From NCBI RefSeq assembly GCF_008124605.1, contig NZ_VRYN01000007.1, forward strand, positions 1 to 47,357: a stretch of 47,357 nt of DNA, written 5' to 3'. Both the position numbers and the translations under genes were made by a program. The notes below the pieces were generated by a model. The model saw nothing but the letters and a program-made list of their open reading frames with translations, was not told the DNA's origin and searched no databases. The stretch is from Halobacterium salinarum DSM 3754 (GTDB lineage: Archaea > Halobacteriota > Halobacteria > Halobacteriales > Halobacteriaceae). Of the stretch, positions 34,005 through 43,674 are shown piece after piece. The stretch's first letter is position 1. Each line of letters starts with the position of its first letter.

Positions 34005-35252
34005 TCACTCGTACTGCGGGTACTGCTCGCAGAGGTCCGCAACGGTGTCGGCGACATCGGCGTACACCGACTCGTCGCCGAGGTTGTCGATGACGCGCGC
34101 GATGCAGTCCGCAACCGTCTCCATCGCGTCGGCGTCGAAGCCACGGGTCGTCAGCGCCGGCGTGCCGATGCGGATCCCGGAGGGGTCGAACGCCGACCGC
34201 GTCTCGTCGGGCACCGTGTTCGCGTTCAGTACGATGCCGACGTCCTCCAGTTCGCCCTCCACGTCCCCGCCGGAGATGTCGGGGTGTGACTCGCGGAGGT
34301 CGACGAGCACCAGATGTGTGTCGGTGCCCCCGGAGACCAGCGAGAAGCCGTGCTCCTGGAGGCGCTCGCCGAGAACGGCGGCGTTCTCCACGACCTGCGC
34401 GGCGTACTCCTCGAACGCCGGGTCGAGCGCCTCGTTGAACCCCACGGCCTTCCCGGCGATGTTGTGCATCAGGGGGCCGCCCTGCGCGCCCGGGAACACC
34501 GCCGAATCGATGTCGTCGGCGAACGCCTCGTCGCACATCACGATCCCGCCGCGGCCCGCCCGGATGGTCTTGTGCGTCGATCCGGTGACGAAATCCGCGA
34601 CGCCGACCGGGGAGGCGTGTTCGCCCGCCGCCACCAGGCCCGTGATGTGCGCGATGTCGGCCATGTGCAGCGCGCCGACGGCGTCGGCGGCCGCCTGGAT
34701 GCGCTCCCACTCGACCTCCCGGGGGTACGCCGAGAACCCGGAGACGATCATGTCCGGCTCGAACGCGTCGGCGTGCTCGCGCAGCGCCTCGTAGTCGAGG
34801 CGCCCCGTCTCGGCGTCGACCTCGTACTGCTCGACCTCGTAGAGCTGGCCCGCGAAGTTCGCGGGGTGGCCGTGGCTCAGGTGGCCGCCGTGGGTGAGAT
34901 CCAGCGAGAGGATCTTGTCGCCGGGCGCAAGCGTGGCGAAGTAGACGCCCATGTTCGCCGACGACCCGCTGTGGGGCTGGACGTTCACGTGATCGGCCCC
35001 GAACAGCTCCTTGGCGCGCGCGACGGCGAGCTCCTCGACGTCGTCGGCGTACTCGCAGCCGCCGTAGTATCGCGACCCCGGATACCCCTCGGCGTACTTG
35101 TTCGTGAGCTCGCTGGATTGGGCTTCCATGACCGCCTCGCTGACGTGGTTCTCGCTGGCGATCATCGCGAGCGTGTCGTTTTGCCGGTGGCGCTCGCCGG
35201 TGAGCGCGTCGGCGACCTCCGGGTCGACCTCCCGAACCTCGTCGTAAGCCAT
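34005..35252 (-). CDS. glyA: Serine hydroxymethyltransferase
   Basis: GlyA converts serine and tetrahydrofolate to glycine and methylene-THF, using pyridoxal phosphate. The 415-residue protein from ATG 35252 contains the PLP-binding lysine in TGSTHKTIRAG (K228), the HSGSSAN loop and EGYPGSRYYGG. Length is standard. It is divergent from the CHAT-like gene at 35366. Confidence 0.96.
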   Translation of the reverse strand: MAYDEVREVDPEVADALTGERHRQNDTLAMIASENHVSEAVMEAQSSELTNKYAEGYPGSRYYGGCEYADDVEELAVARAKELFGADHVNVQPHSGSSANMGVYFATLAPGDKILSLDLTHGGHLSHGHPANFAGQLYEVEQYEVDAETGRLDYEALREHADAFEPDMIVSGFSAYPREVEWERIQAAADAVGALHMADIAHITGLVAAGEHASPVGVADFVTGSTHKTIRAGRGGIVMCDEAFADDIDSAVFPGAQGGPLMHNIAGKAVGFNEALDPAFEEYAAQVVENAAVLGERLQEHGFSLVSGGTDTHLVLVDLRESHPDISGGDVEGELEDVGIVLNANTVPDETRSAFDPSGIRIGTPALTTRGFDADAMETVADCIARVIDNLGDESVYADVADTVADLCEQYPQYE

Positions 35253-35365
35253 ACTCTCAGGGGGTGGCGCACGGGCCATAAGTCTACCGAGCACGCGCGC
35301 ACGCAGTGGCGTCCTGTTTGTGCCACGATAGAAATATATGCGATGGCGTCGAACCGGGCTGGTAC

Positions 35366-37081
35366 GTGACCAAGCGGCAGTCGCCGGGCGGTCGGCGCGT
35401 GACCGAGTCGGCACCCGACACCATCACCGTCCCGCGGTCGATCGCGGGCGTTGCGGCGAGCATCACGCACGCTGGGGCCGCCCACGAGACCATGGGGCCA
35501 GCACGAAGCCTGCAGTCAAACCGGCAGCGACCGCCGGCCATCGCGTTCGGCGACACCTACTCGATTCCCGACGCAGTCGCGAACGCAACCCCAGCGACCG
35601 GTATCGAGGTGCGCCTGCCGTCGTCGCTGCGGTCGGTGTTCGTGACCGCGCCGCTGGCGTTCTACCTCGGCGCGACCGTGACCGTCGCGCCGGACGCCGA
35701 CCCGGTGTTGCGCGCCCCCGACCACGGTGTCGTGTGGCCGCTGGATGACCCGCCGACTGCCGTGCCAGCGGTGCTTTCGCGGGTGTTCTGGCTCGACTGC
35801 CTGGTTCGGGAGGCGACCACTGACGGCCCGAGCGCGACCGAGACGGCGTTGCTGGACGACCTCGATCTGGACCCGGCCCGGCTGGCTGCGGCGTCGCCGG
35901 CCGGCCGGCTCGCCGCGTACCTGGAGACCCCCTTCGAGCGTGTCGCCGACCGGGTTCCGGACTGGCATCTCGGGATGCACGTTGCGCCCACCTACGAGCA
36001 CGCGACGACGCTGCCGTACCTACTGGACCGGCTGGCGTTGGTGTTCCCGCCGGAAACGGCCAGCCTGGAGCGCCAAGAACTCGTTTCGCGGTCGCTGGAT
36101 GACTTCTACCGGGGCGCACCGGGGCCGGTGGCGAGCGTCGAGATGGTCGATCCGGTCGACCGCCCGGGTCGCATGCAGGGGTGGCTGGCCGACGGGATCC
36201 CCGTGGACGCGTTCAAATCACATCCGGCATCGTACCGCAACCACGACGAATACCAGCGCGACGCCGACCGGGACGCGATCTCCGTGGCGGTCGTGCTCAA
36301 CGACCGCGACATGGCCGGCGAGCACGACGCAGTCGCGGACATCTACGAGTCGCGCGCCGGGGACCTCCCGATCGACGTCACGCTCCACGAGCGGCTCACG
36401 CGCACCGAGCTGACAGAGGTGCTCACCACCCACCACGAGTTCGTCCACTACATCGGCCACTGCGCGGTCGACGGGCTGCGGTGTGCCGACGGCCACGTGT
36501 CGGTCGCGGATCTGCCGGCGCTCAACGTCGAGACGTTTTTCCTGAACGCGTGCGGGTCGTTCCACGAGGGACTGGCGCTCGTGGAGGGGGGCAGTGTCGC
36601 CGGTGCGGTCACGCTGCGGAAGGTCCTCGACGCCCAGGCCGCGAAAGTCGGCACGGCGTTCGCCCGGCTGCTGCTGGCTGGGTTCCCGATCGCGTTGGCG
36701 CTCCGACTGGCACGGCGCCGGATCCGCATGGGCAAAGACTACGCCGTGGTCGGGGATGGGACGCAGACGCTTGCGGTGACTGACGACCGCGAGACCGGCG
36801 TTGCACACGTCGACGCGGTCGACGGTGGCGATCAGTACCGGGTGGCGTGGACGGATCACTCCATGGCGAATCACGGCGGCGGCACGCCGGCACCGCTGTT
36901 GGCCGGTGGGAACCGGCGACTCGGCGGCAACCAGGTGACGTTCACCGCGTCCGCAACCGAGTTAGCCAGGACGCTGCCACGGGTGGACGCCCCGGTCGTG
37001 CTCGACGGACAGTTCTACTGGGCCGACGAGGCTGCGGCGGTCGTCCGTCCTGCCCAACAGAATTGCGGGGACTTCGACTGA
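35366..37081 (+). CDS. CHAT-like (caspase-clan) putative protease
   Basis: The 571-residue protein has an N-terminal region (1-270) without a recognised domain and a C-terminal half resembling CHAT/separase-like peptidases. The candidate dyad is H365 in VHYIGHC (the family has a His-Gly motif) and C396 in FFLNACGS (family LSACxT). The following GAVTLRKVLDAQAAKVGTAF and the LALRLARRRI helix match the conserved end of the fold. A TATA-like AAATATATG at 35331-35339 precedes GTG 35366 by about 30 bases, which sets the start. No signal peptide or membrane segment is seen. Function unknown. Confidence 0.7.
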   Translation: MTKRQSPGGRRVTESAPDTITVPRSIAGVAASITHAGAAHETMGPARSLQSNRQRPPAIAFGDTYSIPDAVANATPATGIEVRLPSSLRSVFVTAPLAFYLGATVTVAPDADPVLRAPDHGVVWPLDDPPTAVPAVLSRVFWLDCLVREATTDGPSATETALLDDLDLDPARLAAASPAGRLAAYLETPFERVADRVPDWHLGMHVAPTYEHATTLPYLLDRLALVFPPETASLERQELVSRSLDDFYRGAPGPVASVEMVDPVDRPGRMQGWLADGIPVDAFKSHPASYRNHDEYQRDADRDAISVAVVLNDRDMAGEHDAVADIYESRAGDLPIDVTLHERLTRTELTEVLTTHHEFVHYIGHCAVDGLRCADGHVSVADLPALNVETFFLNACGSFHEGLALVEGGSVAGAVTLRKVLDAQAAKVGTAFARLLLAGFPIALALRLARRRIRMGKDYAVVGDGTQTLAVTDDRETGVAHVDAVDGGDQYRVAWTDHSMANHGGGTPAPLLAGGNRRLGGNQVTFTASATELARTLPRVDAPVVLDGQFYWADEAAAVVRPAQQNCGDFD

Positions 37082-37158
37082 ACCATCCGAAAAACCGCGT
37101 TTTCCACCGCATGCGTCCGATAAAATTAAATAGCCACACACCATACCGGTGGGTAGAG

Positions 37159-37977
37159 ATGACAGCAAATCTTCTTGGTACAACTGTCGCCGACACCCTG
37201 GAGGGAGTGTTCGGTGACGACCCCGACGAGCTCTACGTCGTGGATCCGAGCCGTCACGCCGTCGAGGCGCTCGTCGAGGCCGCAAACGACTACGACACCC
37301 CACTGCCGACGCTGCGCGTACTCGCCGACGAACGGACGCTCAAAGACGTCATGGACGACTTCATCGTGGCGAGCACCGCCGCGAACCTCGTCGAAGACGG
37401 GTCGCTGGCGCTTCGCACGGTCGACGTCGAGAACCGATCGCCGATGCTCGTCACCGAGGAGCGCGCCATCGCGTTGCTCGAAACCGGGCGCTTCGTTGGC
37501 GGGCTGGCCACCGACGACGACGATCTCGCCGAGACGGCGTACGATGCCGCAAACACCGACTGGGCGGCCGCCGACGAGTTCGCGCTCCGCACGCCCGCGA
37601 TCGACCGCGTCCGCGAGACGCTGGGCGACGACATCAACGCCGATGTCGGCGACGACTTCGACGACGTGCTCGCGTCGCTTGAGACGGCGCGCGGCGACGG
37701 CGAGGGCCTGGACGAGGTCACGATCAGCCTGCTGGTCGCCGCGAAGAACCGCGAGCTCCTCTACGACATCAGCAAGTGGGGCGAGGACGTGGGGATCGCG
37801 TCGAAGGCAACGTTCTCGCGGACGAAGACCAAACTCGAGGATCTCGGCCTGGTCGACACCGAGAAAGTCCCGATCGACGTCGGGCGACCCCGGCTGCGGC
37901 TGAAGCTCGCCGACGACCGCCTCGAAGACGCGCCGGCCCCCGAGTTCGCGAACGTCGCGGAGTCGATGCTGGCGTAA
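37159..37977 (+). CDS. tbsP: TbsP-like transcriptional regulator (DUF5821)
   Basis: The 272-residue protein resembles the haloarchaeal DUF5821 regulator described as TbsP in Haloferax, where it acts with TrmB on gluconeogenic gene expression. The C-terminal third carries a winged helix (SLLVAAKNRELLYDISKWGE, then GIASKATFSRTKTKLEDLGL). The N-terminal part has a Rossmann-like sensor look. The upstream AT-rich AAAATTAAATAG (37121-37132) provides a strong TATA and a short leader. It follows the CHAT-like gene by 77 bp. Confidence 0.75.
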   Translation: MTANLLGTTVADTLEGVFGDDPDELYVVDPSRHAVEALVEAANDYDTPLPTLRVLADERTLKDVMDDFIVASTAANLVEDGSLALRTVDVENRSPMLVTEERAIALLETGRFVGGLATDDDDLAETAYDAANTDWAAADEFALRTPAIDRVRETLGDDINADVGDDFDDVLASLETARGDGEGLDEVTISLLVAAKNRELLYDISKWGEDVGIASKATFSRTKTKLEDLGLVDTEKVPIDVGRPRLRLKLADDRLEDAPAPEFANVAESMLA

Positions 37978-38050
37978 CCCGCTCGCGCAATCCCTATTGT
38001 TTTGGCGTCGCCGCGTCTCCCAGCAGGCATGCCAACAGAGGCCTGGACGG

Positions 38051-39805
38051 ATGACTGATCGCGGTGGTGCCGACGACGGCCCGGTGGTGGCCGTGGTCGG
38101 TGATGGGCCGGCGGTCGGGGCCGTTGAGAGTGCGCTCGCCGATTGTGCTGCGGCCATCACCGACGGGGTTGCGGGCGCGGACCTCGGTGTGGTCGTGGGC
38201 GTCGCGGGCGCTGCGGGGGTTCGCGGGACGGCGGCGACCGCACGACAGCACGACACGCCCCTGGTGACCGTGGAGGTCGGCGGGCTCGGTGGCGTCCCGC
38301 TTGCCGACGTGGACGCCGGTGTTGCACTGCTCTCCCCAGCGGGACCGTGTTTCGAGTGTTTGTGCCAGCGCGTCGAGGCAGCGGCGCCGTCGCGCGCCGA
38401 TGACGCGGCCGCTGACCGGCCGGCTGTCCGGCTGGCGGGCGCGCACGCCGGCCGGCTCGCCGTCGACGCGCTTCGCGGCACCGCATCGCCGGGCACAGTG
38501 ATCGAGGTGCCACACGCCGAGCGCACGGTCGCGCCCGTACCTGGCTGCGCGTGCGCGCCGGCCGATCAGGACACGGCGGTGCCCCGCGATGGGGCGTCGC
38601 TGCCGCTTGCGGACGCGCTGGCGGCGGCCGACCCCCTCGTCGACGACCGCGTCGGGATCGTCTCCCAGGTGGGGGAGCGGGAGTCATTCCCCACGCCGTA
38701 TTATCTGGCCCACGGCGCCGACACGTCCGGGTTCAGCGACGCCACGGCGGCCCAGCAGGCCGCCGGTGTCGATCAGGACTGGAACGCCGCGTACATGCGC
38801 GCGGTGGGGGAGGCGCTCGAACGGTACAGCGCGGGCGTCTACCGGACCCGCGAGTTCGAAACGCACACGCCGGATCACGACGCCGCCGTCCCGCCGTCGG
38901 CGTTCGTGAGGCCGGCGTCGGGTGCCGCCGGTGACACAACCCAGTGGGTGCGCGGCGAACACTTGCAGACCGGGACGGACGCGCTGTTGCCCGCGCCCCG
39001 CGTGGTGTTCCCGCCACCGAACCCGGACAGCGGTCATCCCATCACGACCGGGCTGGGGCTCGGCACCGCCGGCGCGGACGCCCTGCTGTCGGGGCTCTAC
39101 GAGGTGATCGAGCGCGACGCCACGATGCTGGCGTGGTATTCGACGTTCGAGCCGCTGGCGCTTGCGGTCCCGCTGCCGTCGGACACCGCCGACGACGATA
39201 CGCCGGCCGATGCGTTCGCCGCGTTGGCCAGGCGTGCCCGGGCGGAGTCGCTGTCCGTGACGCCGCTGCTGTGCACCCAGGACGTCGACGTGCCGGTGGT
39301 CGCTGTTGCGGTCCACCGGGAGGCGTGGCCGCAGTTCGCAGTGGGGTCGGCGGCCGACCTCAACGCCGAGGCGGCGGCCGCCGACGCGCTCGCCGAAGCC
39401 CTCCAGAACTGGATGGAGTTGCGCGCGTTGGGGCCCGAGCCGGCCAGCCAGGAGTCCGGCGCGATCGGCGCGTACGCCGACCGACCGCCCGCGGCCGAGG
39501 CGTTCATCGACGCCGACACGACCGTGCCCGTCGACACTGTGGGGCCGGCGGACCCGCCGACCGACCCGGCGTCAGAACTCACGGCCGTCCTGGACGCGGT
39601 TGCCGACGCCGGCCTGGACGCCTACGGCGCGCGCCTCACACCCCGGGATATCGACGCCGCCGGCTTCGAGGCGGTGCGCGTGCTGGTGCCGGCCGCCCAG
39701 CCGCTGTTCGTCTCCGAGCCGCGCTTCGGCGAGCGCGCCCGCACCGTGCCGTCGACGCTCGGATTCGAGCCGCGCCTCGACCGCCGGTTCCATCCGTTCC
39801 CGTGA
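38051..39805 (+). CDS. Fused YcaO cyclodehydratase (C-D type) protein
   Basis: The 584-residue protein combines an N-terminal E1/ocin-ThiF-like domain with a C-terminal YcaO domain, the arrangement of azoline-forming cyclodehydratases. A zinc tetrathiolate is visible as CxxC (C100, C103) plus CxC (C166, C168). The YcaO ATP-binding motifs include RAVGEALERYSAG and YEVIERDA, and the chain ends FHPFP, a proline-rich tail typical of these enzymes. It would use ATP to activate amide bonds in a peptide or protein. No precursor peptide gene or dehydrogenase is seen nearby, so the target may be a larger protein. It follows tbsP by 73 bp on the same strand. Confidence 0.85.
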   Translation: MTDRGGADDGPVVAVVGDGPAVGAVESALADCAAAITDGVAGADLGVVVGVAGAAGVRGTAATARQHDTPLVTVEVGGLGGVPLADVDAGVALLSPAGPCFECLCQRVEAAAPSRADDAAADRPAVRLAGAHAGRLAVDALRGTASPGTVIEVPHAERTVAPVPGCACAPADQDTAVPRDGASLPLADALAAADPLVDDRVGIVSQVGERESFPTPYYLAHGADTSGFSDATAAQQAAGVDQDWNAAYMRAVGEALERYSAGVYRTREFETHTPDHDAAVPPSAFVRPASGAAGDTTQWVRGEHLQTGTDALLPAPRVVFPPPNPDSGHPITTGLGLGTAGADALLSGLYEVIERDATMLAWYSTFEPLALAVPLPSDTADDDTPADAFAALARRARAESLSVTPLLCTQDVDVPVVAVAVHREAWPQFAVGSAADLNAEAAAADALAEALQNWMELRALGPEPASQESGAIGAYADRPPAAEAFIDADTTVPVDTVGPADPPTDPASELTAVLDAVADAGLDAYGARLTPRDIDAAGFEAVRVLVPAAQPLFVSEPRFGERARTVPSTLGFEPRLDRRFHPFP

Positions 39806-39815
39806 CCGGGTGAGG

Positions 39816-40958
39816 CTAGATGCCGAACGTGGCCCGGATCATGTCTCGGGTGCCGGGGCCGAGGCCCACCGCCAGCACGGCGACGAGCATCAGCGTGGTG
39901 TACCGGGGGGCGTCCGCCCGGAGCTCCTCGTTGAACAGGGACAACACGAACAGGACCGCCGCGACTTTGAGGAGGATGAACGGCCACGTGTCGCCGATGA
40001 GGTGGGTGACCGACTGCGGCAGCACGGCGTTGGTTGCGTCCACGATGTACGCGTTCAGCGGGTGCTTGGAGATCAGGTCGCCGCGCGGATACCCCAGCTC
40101 AGCGCCCCAGTCGAGGCCCACGACGTTCGCGACGCCGTCGATGGCGTGGCCCCACAGCACGACCGCGCCGACGGTTTCGGTGCCGCTGGTCACGCTGGGC
40201 AGCCAGCGCCGCGCGGCCGCCCAGGTGACCGCCGTGATGACGGTCGCACCGCCCAGCGTGAGCACGGTGAACACCGGAATGAACGTGATGTAGTCGTGGC
40301 TGGCGGCGAGCACGCCCAGCCCCAGCAGCGTCGCGGCCAGCAACACACACCCGATGCCGGCCAGCGGCCGGTGGTACGTTTCGACGGCGTCGGTCCGGCG
40401 GGCGACGGCGACGGCGGCCACGACCGCCACGAGCGTCACCGCGAACATCACGACGTAGATGACGGGGCTGATGATGAGCGTGTTGGCGGGGTACGAGAGG
40501 AACGGCTGGCCGGTGGTGCCGAACAGCTCGGCGGCGTTGTTGGCGTCCTCGACGACGCGAACCACGCCACCAAGCAACACGAACGGGGTCAACGCGTACA
40601 CCAGAGCCAGGCTGTCCGCGATGCGCAATCGCTCAAGCAGGAAGTGTACGCCCACAAGCGCCCCGAGCAGCGTGGCCGCGTATCCGACCTCCGAGACCAG
40701 CGTGTACCCGGGGTACGCGACCGGGCCGCCTGCGCCCGCACACGCGCCCTTCGTCGCGAGCAACTCGACGGCACCGCCGTTCCAGGCGGCGCAGTGTGCG
40801 CCCTGTGCGTCCGCGACGACCGGCCCCCAGAAGTACTGCCACACGAACCCGCCGTAGACAGTGTCCGGGAACACGACTGCCCCGCCGACGAGTGCAACGA
40901 CGACACAGCCGACGGCCGCCGTCCACGCGCGCTCGGCGGTGGTGTCCGGGAAGGTCAT
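39816..40958 (-). CDS. DUF63 family membrane protein
   Basis: The 380-residue protein has about nine or ten transmembrane segments, with DUF63-like sequences such as YPGYTLVSEVGYAATLLGAL, HDYITFIPVFTVL and GHAIDGVANVVGLDWG. The family is archaeal and uncharacterised; charged residues inside helices suggest a channel or enzyme. The ATG at 40958 leaves 149 bp of divergent promoter to the secreted nucleotidase-like gene. It converges on the YcaO gene with a 10 bp gap. Confidence 0.9.
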   Translation of the reverse strand: MTFPDTTAERAWTAAVGCVVVALVGGAVVFPDTVYGGFVWQYFWGPVVADAQGAHCAAWNGGAVELLATKGACAGAGGPVAYPGYTLVSEVGYAATLLGALVGVHFLLERLRIADSLALVYALTPFVLLGGVVRVVEDANNAAELFGTTGQPFLSYPANTLIISPVIYVVMFAVTLVAVVAAVAVARRTDAVETYHRPLAGIGCVLLAATLLGLGVLAASHDYITFIPVFTVLTLGGATVITAVTWAAARRWLPSVTSGTETVGAVVLWGHAIDGVANVVGLDWGAELGYPRGDLISKHPLNAYIVDATNAVLPQSVTHLIGDTWPFILLKVAAVLFVLSLFNEELRADAPRYTTLMLVAVLAVGLGPGTRDMIRATFGI

Positions 40959-41107
40959 GTCCCTACCGGTGTCCGGGGTGGAGTTTACGGTTGCGGTCTC
41001 CACCGCCGTCCCGTATGCACGACCGCGGATAGGTCCGCGGGGATCGCGCGGAATGTGTGGCGATAAATGATCACACTTAATGTGCGGGTGCGGGACACCC
41101 AACACGC

Positions 41108-43156
41108 ATGCGAACCGCGATGACGCTGCTCGTGGCGAGTCTGTGCGTGCTGTCGGCAGCGGTAGTGCCGGCGGGCGCAGTCCAGGCGTCGACCGACGCC
41201 GCGACCGGGACCACCGCCCCGCCGGTCGCCACGGACGCCACCACGGCGCAAGCGAACAACACCACAGTGACGATCCTGTCGTACAACGACATCCAGACAG
41301 CCGCCGCGGAGAACGACAGCCTGCCACGGTTGGCGACGCTGGTCGCCGAGCGCCGGGCCGCCCACGACAACCCGACGTTCGTGTTCGGTGCCGGCGACGA
41401 GGTCAGCCCGCACTCGCTGTCGCCGCTCACGAAGTGGCAGACGCCCGTCGACACGCTGAACGTCATCGACCCCGACGCCGAGGCCATCGGCAACCACGAC
41501 CTCGACTTCGGGTTCGAGGCCGTGGCGAACTTCTCCGAGGCCTCGACGTTCCCGTGGCTGATGGCGAACATCGTCGACAGCGAGACCGGCGATCCGATCC
41601 CGGGCACCGAGCCGTACACGGTCGTCGAGAAGCAGGGCGTGCGGGTCGGCGTCATCGGCCTCGCCGACCAGAAGATCAAGCCCAAGACGGCGGTCGACTT
41701 CGCCGAGCAGGGCTACGAGCTGCGCGACTACGCCGCAGCCGGCAGCGAGTACGCCACCCAACTGCGGACCGAGGAGGACGCCGACGTGGTGGTCGTGCTC
41801 GGGCACTTCGGCGTGCCGGTCGCAAAGCAGCTCGCAAACGAGACCGAGAACGTCGACGCGGTGCTGGTCGGCGACGACGAGATCAAATACCCACCCGCGG
41901 AGACCAACGGGGTCGTCATCAGCGAAGGCGAGGCCCGCGCGAACTACCTCGGCGAGCTCAACCTCACCGTCTCCGACGGCGCGGTCACCGACTGGGAGGG
42001 GCGGCTCATCGACACGCAGAACGCAACCCACAACGAGACCGTGAGCACGCTCATCGAGGACGCGCGCGGCGAGGAGCTCGCCCGGGTTGCGGGGCGGACC
42101 GAAACCACGCTCGACGCGCGGTTCGCGTCCAACTACCACGACGAGACGGCGCTCGGGAACCTCGTGACCGACGCGTTCCGCGCGAAAACCGGCGCTGACG
42201 TTGCGGCCACGAACGCCGGCGGGATCCGGTCGAACAGCCAGTACGGCCCGGGCAACGTGACCGCCGGGAACGTCTACAACATGCTGCCGTTCAACAACCA
42301 CCTGGTCACCATGCGGCTGACCGGCAGCGAGCTGACGGCGCTGCTCGAAAGCCAGGTTGAGACGGTGGGCGACGACGGCGCGTACGATCCCCAGGCGAAA
42401 CTCCAGGTGAGCGGCGTGACCTACGAGTGGGCGACCCACGCGGACGCCGACAGCCTGGTCCGGGACGTGTCAGTCAACGGGACGCCGGTGGCTCCGAACG
42501 CGACCTACAACGTCACCGTGAACTCGTACATGGCCGGCTGGGATTCGGTGGCCAACGCGACCGTGCTGAACGAGGAGTACACGCTGTACGGCACGGTGCT
42601 GTTCGACTACATCGACGCCCAGGGCACCGTTTCGCCGGCCGACACCGACCGCATCCGGCGCGTCGACGCCACCGCCGACGCCGGGACCGTCTCCCTCGAC
42701 GGTGCCGGCGACGCCGCGGTGTCGTTCGCCATGCCGTCGACCAACGCGACCGTCGACACGCAGGCGTTTTACGCGCTGAACGCGGTCGGCGAGCGGGTGA
42801 ACGCCACCCGCACCACCGTGTCCGACAACGGCACCGTCTCGGTGGTGTTCCCGGACAGCAGCCTCAGAACGCTCGCCGCCGACGGCGACGGTGACATCGA
42901 CGTGTACGGCCACTACTCGGTTGCCGGCCGCGAGTACGGGTACTTCAACGCGTCCGTGGTGAACGCCGACGTGACGGCGACCATGGCGTCGTCGAACGGG
43001 ACCGCGACGACCGTCGACCTGACCGCGGAGACCGACACCACCACAACCCCGCCTGCCGACACCGACGCGGGGACCGGACTGCCAGTGCCGGGCTTCGGGA
43101 TCGGCGTGGCGGTGCTGGCGGTGTTCGGTGCAGCGCTGCTGGCGAGTCGCCGATAA
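41108..43156 (+). CDS. Secreted 5'-nucleotidase-like protein with PGF-CTERM anchor
   Basis: The 682-residue protein has a Sec signal peptide (1-27), a UshA/5'-nucleotidase core (metallophosphatase about 45-300, substrate domain about 330-530), a beta domain, a Thr/Asp-rich spacer, and a C-terminal PVPGFGIGVAVLAV...RR tail, the PGF-CTERM sorting signal cleaved by archaeosortase. Many N-x-T/S sequons fit surface glycosylation. Expected metal ligands are incomplete: YNDIQT instead of TNDxHG and VGDDEI instead of GGHTH, while GNHD is kept. Phosphatase activity is therefore uncertain. Confidence 0.88.
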   Translation: MRTAMTLLVASLCVLSAAVVPAGAVQASTDAATGTTAPPVATDATTAQANNTTVTILSYNDIQTAAAENDSLPRLATLVAERRAAHDNPTFVFGAGDEVSPHSLSPLTKWQTPVDTLNVIDPDAEAIGNHDLDFGFEAVANFSEASTFPWLMANIVDSETGDPIPGTEPYTVVEKQGVRVGVIGLADQKIKPKTAVDFAEQGYELRDYAAAGSEYATQLRTEEDADVVVVLGHFGVPVAKQLANETENVDAVLVGDDEIKYPPAETNGVVISEGEARANYLGELNLTVSDGAVTDWEGRLIDTQNATHNETVSTLIEDARGEELARVAGRTETTLDARFASNYHDETALGNLVTDAFRAKTGADVAATNAGGIRSNSQYGPGNVTAGNVYNMLPFNNHLVTMRLTGSELTALLESQVETVGDDGAYDPQAKLQVSGVTYEWATHADADSLVRDVSVNGTPVAPNATYNVTVNSYMAGWDSVANATVLNEEYTLYGTVLFDYIDAQGTVSPADTDRIRRVDATADAGTVSLDGAGDAAVSFAMPSTNATVDTQAFYALNAVGERVNATRTTVSDNGTVSVVFPDSSLRTLAADGDGDIDVYGHYSVAGREYGYFNASVVNADVTATMASSNGTATTVDLTAETDTTTTPPADTDAGTGLPVPGFGIGVAVLAVFGAALLASRR

Positions 43157-43203
43157 CCACCCACAGCCGTCTGTTTTTTCGCTGCCGTCGCGGGGCCGGC
43201 CAG

Positions 43204-43602
43204 CTACGCTTCGATGGCGTCGATGGCGCGCCGCCAGTCGTCGGGCACCGACCGCGGCTGACCGGTGTCCGGGTCGAGGGCGACCTGGACGGTTTCGCCC
43301 GTGGCGACGACGCCGTCGTCGTCGCGGACCTCGTAGGCCATCGTGAAGCTGGTGTCGCCCACGTGGGTGATCGACGCGCCGACCGTGACCGTGTCGGCGA
43401 ACTCAACGGGGCGGTTGAAATCGACGGACAGGTTCACCACGACCATGTCCAGGTCCGTGGGTGCGCGCCCGATGCCGTCGGTGAGATACGCGAACCGGGC
43501 CTGCTCCATGTACGTCACGTAGACCGCGTTGTTCACGTGCCCCATCGTGTCGTGGTCCTGGTAGCGCACGTCGACGGTCTCGGTGAATGCGAACTCAGTC
43601 AT
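43204..43602 (-). CDS. Acyl-CoA thioesterase, hotdog (4HBT) fold
   Basis: The 132-residue hotdog protein has the 4-hydroxybenzoyl-CoA thioesterase-type active site, VRYQDHDTMGHVNNAVYVTYMEQAR, with the catalytic Asp in QDHD. It continues with VDFNRPVEFADTVTVG. It hydrolyses an acyl-CoA whose chain is unknown. ATG 43602 is preferred over the GTG immediately before it. It lies 72 bp downstream of the helicase gene on the same strand. Confidence 0.9.
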   Translation of the reverse strand: MTEFAFTETVDVRYQDHDTMGHVNNAVYVTYMEQARFAYLTDGIGRAPTDLDMVVVNLSVDFNRPVEFADTVTVGASITHVGDTSFTMAYEVRDDDGVVATGETVQVALDPDTGQPRSVPDDWRRAIDAIEA

Positions 43603-43674
43603 CACCGACGCTGGGGTGGGGGAGACGCATAACGCCGCTGGTTCCGGTCGACGGAGCCGGACGGCTGCGGGCGG

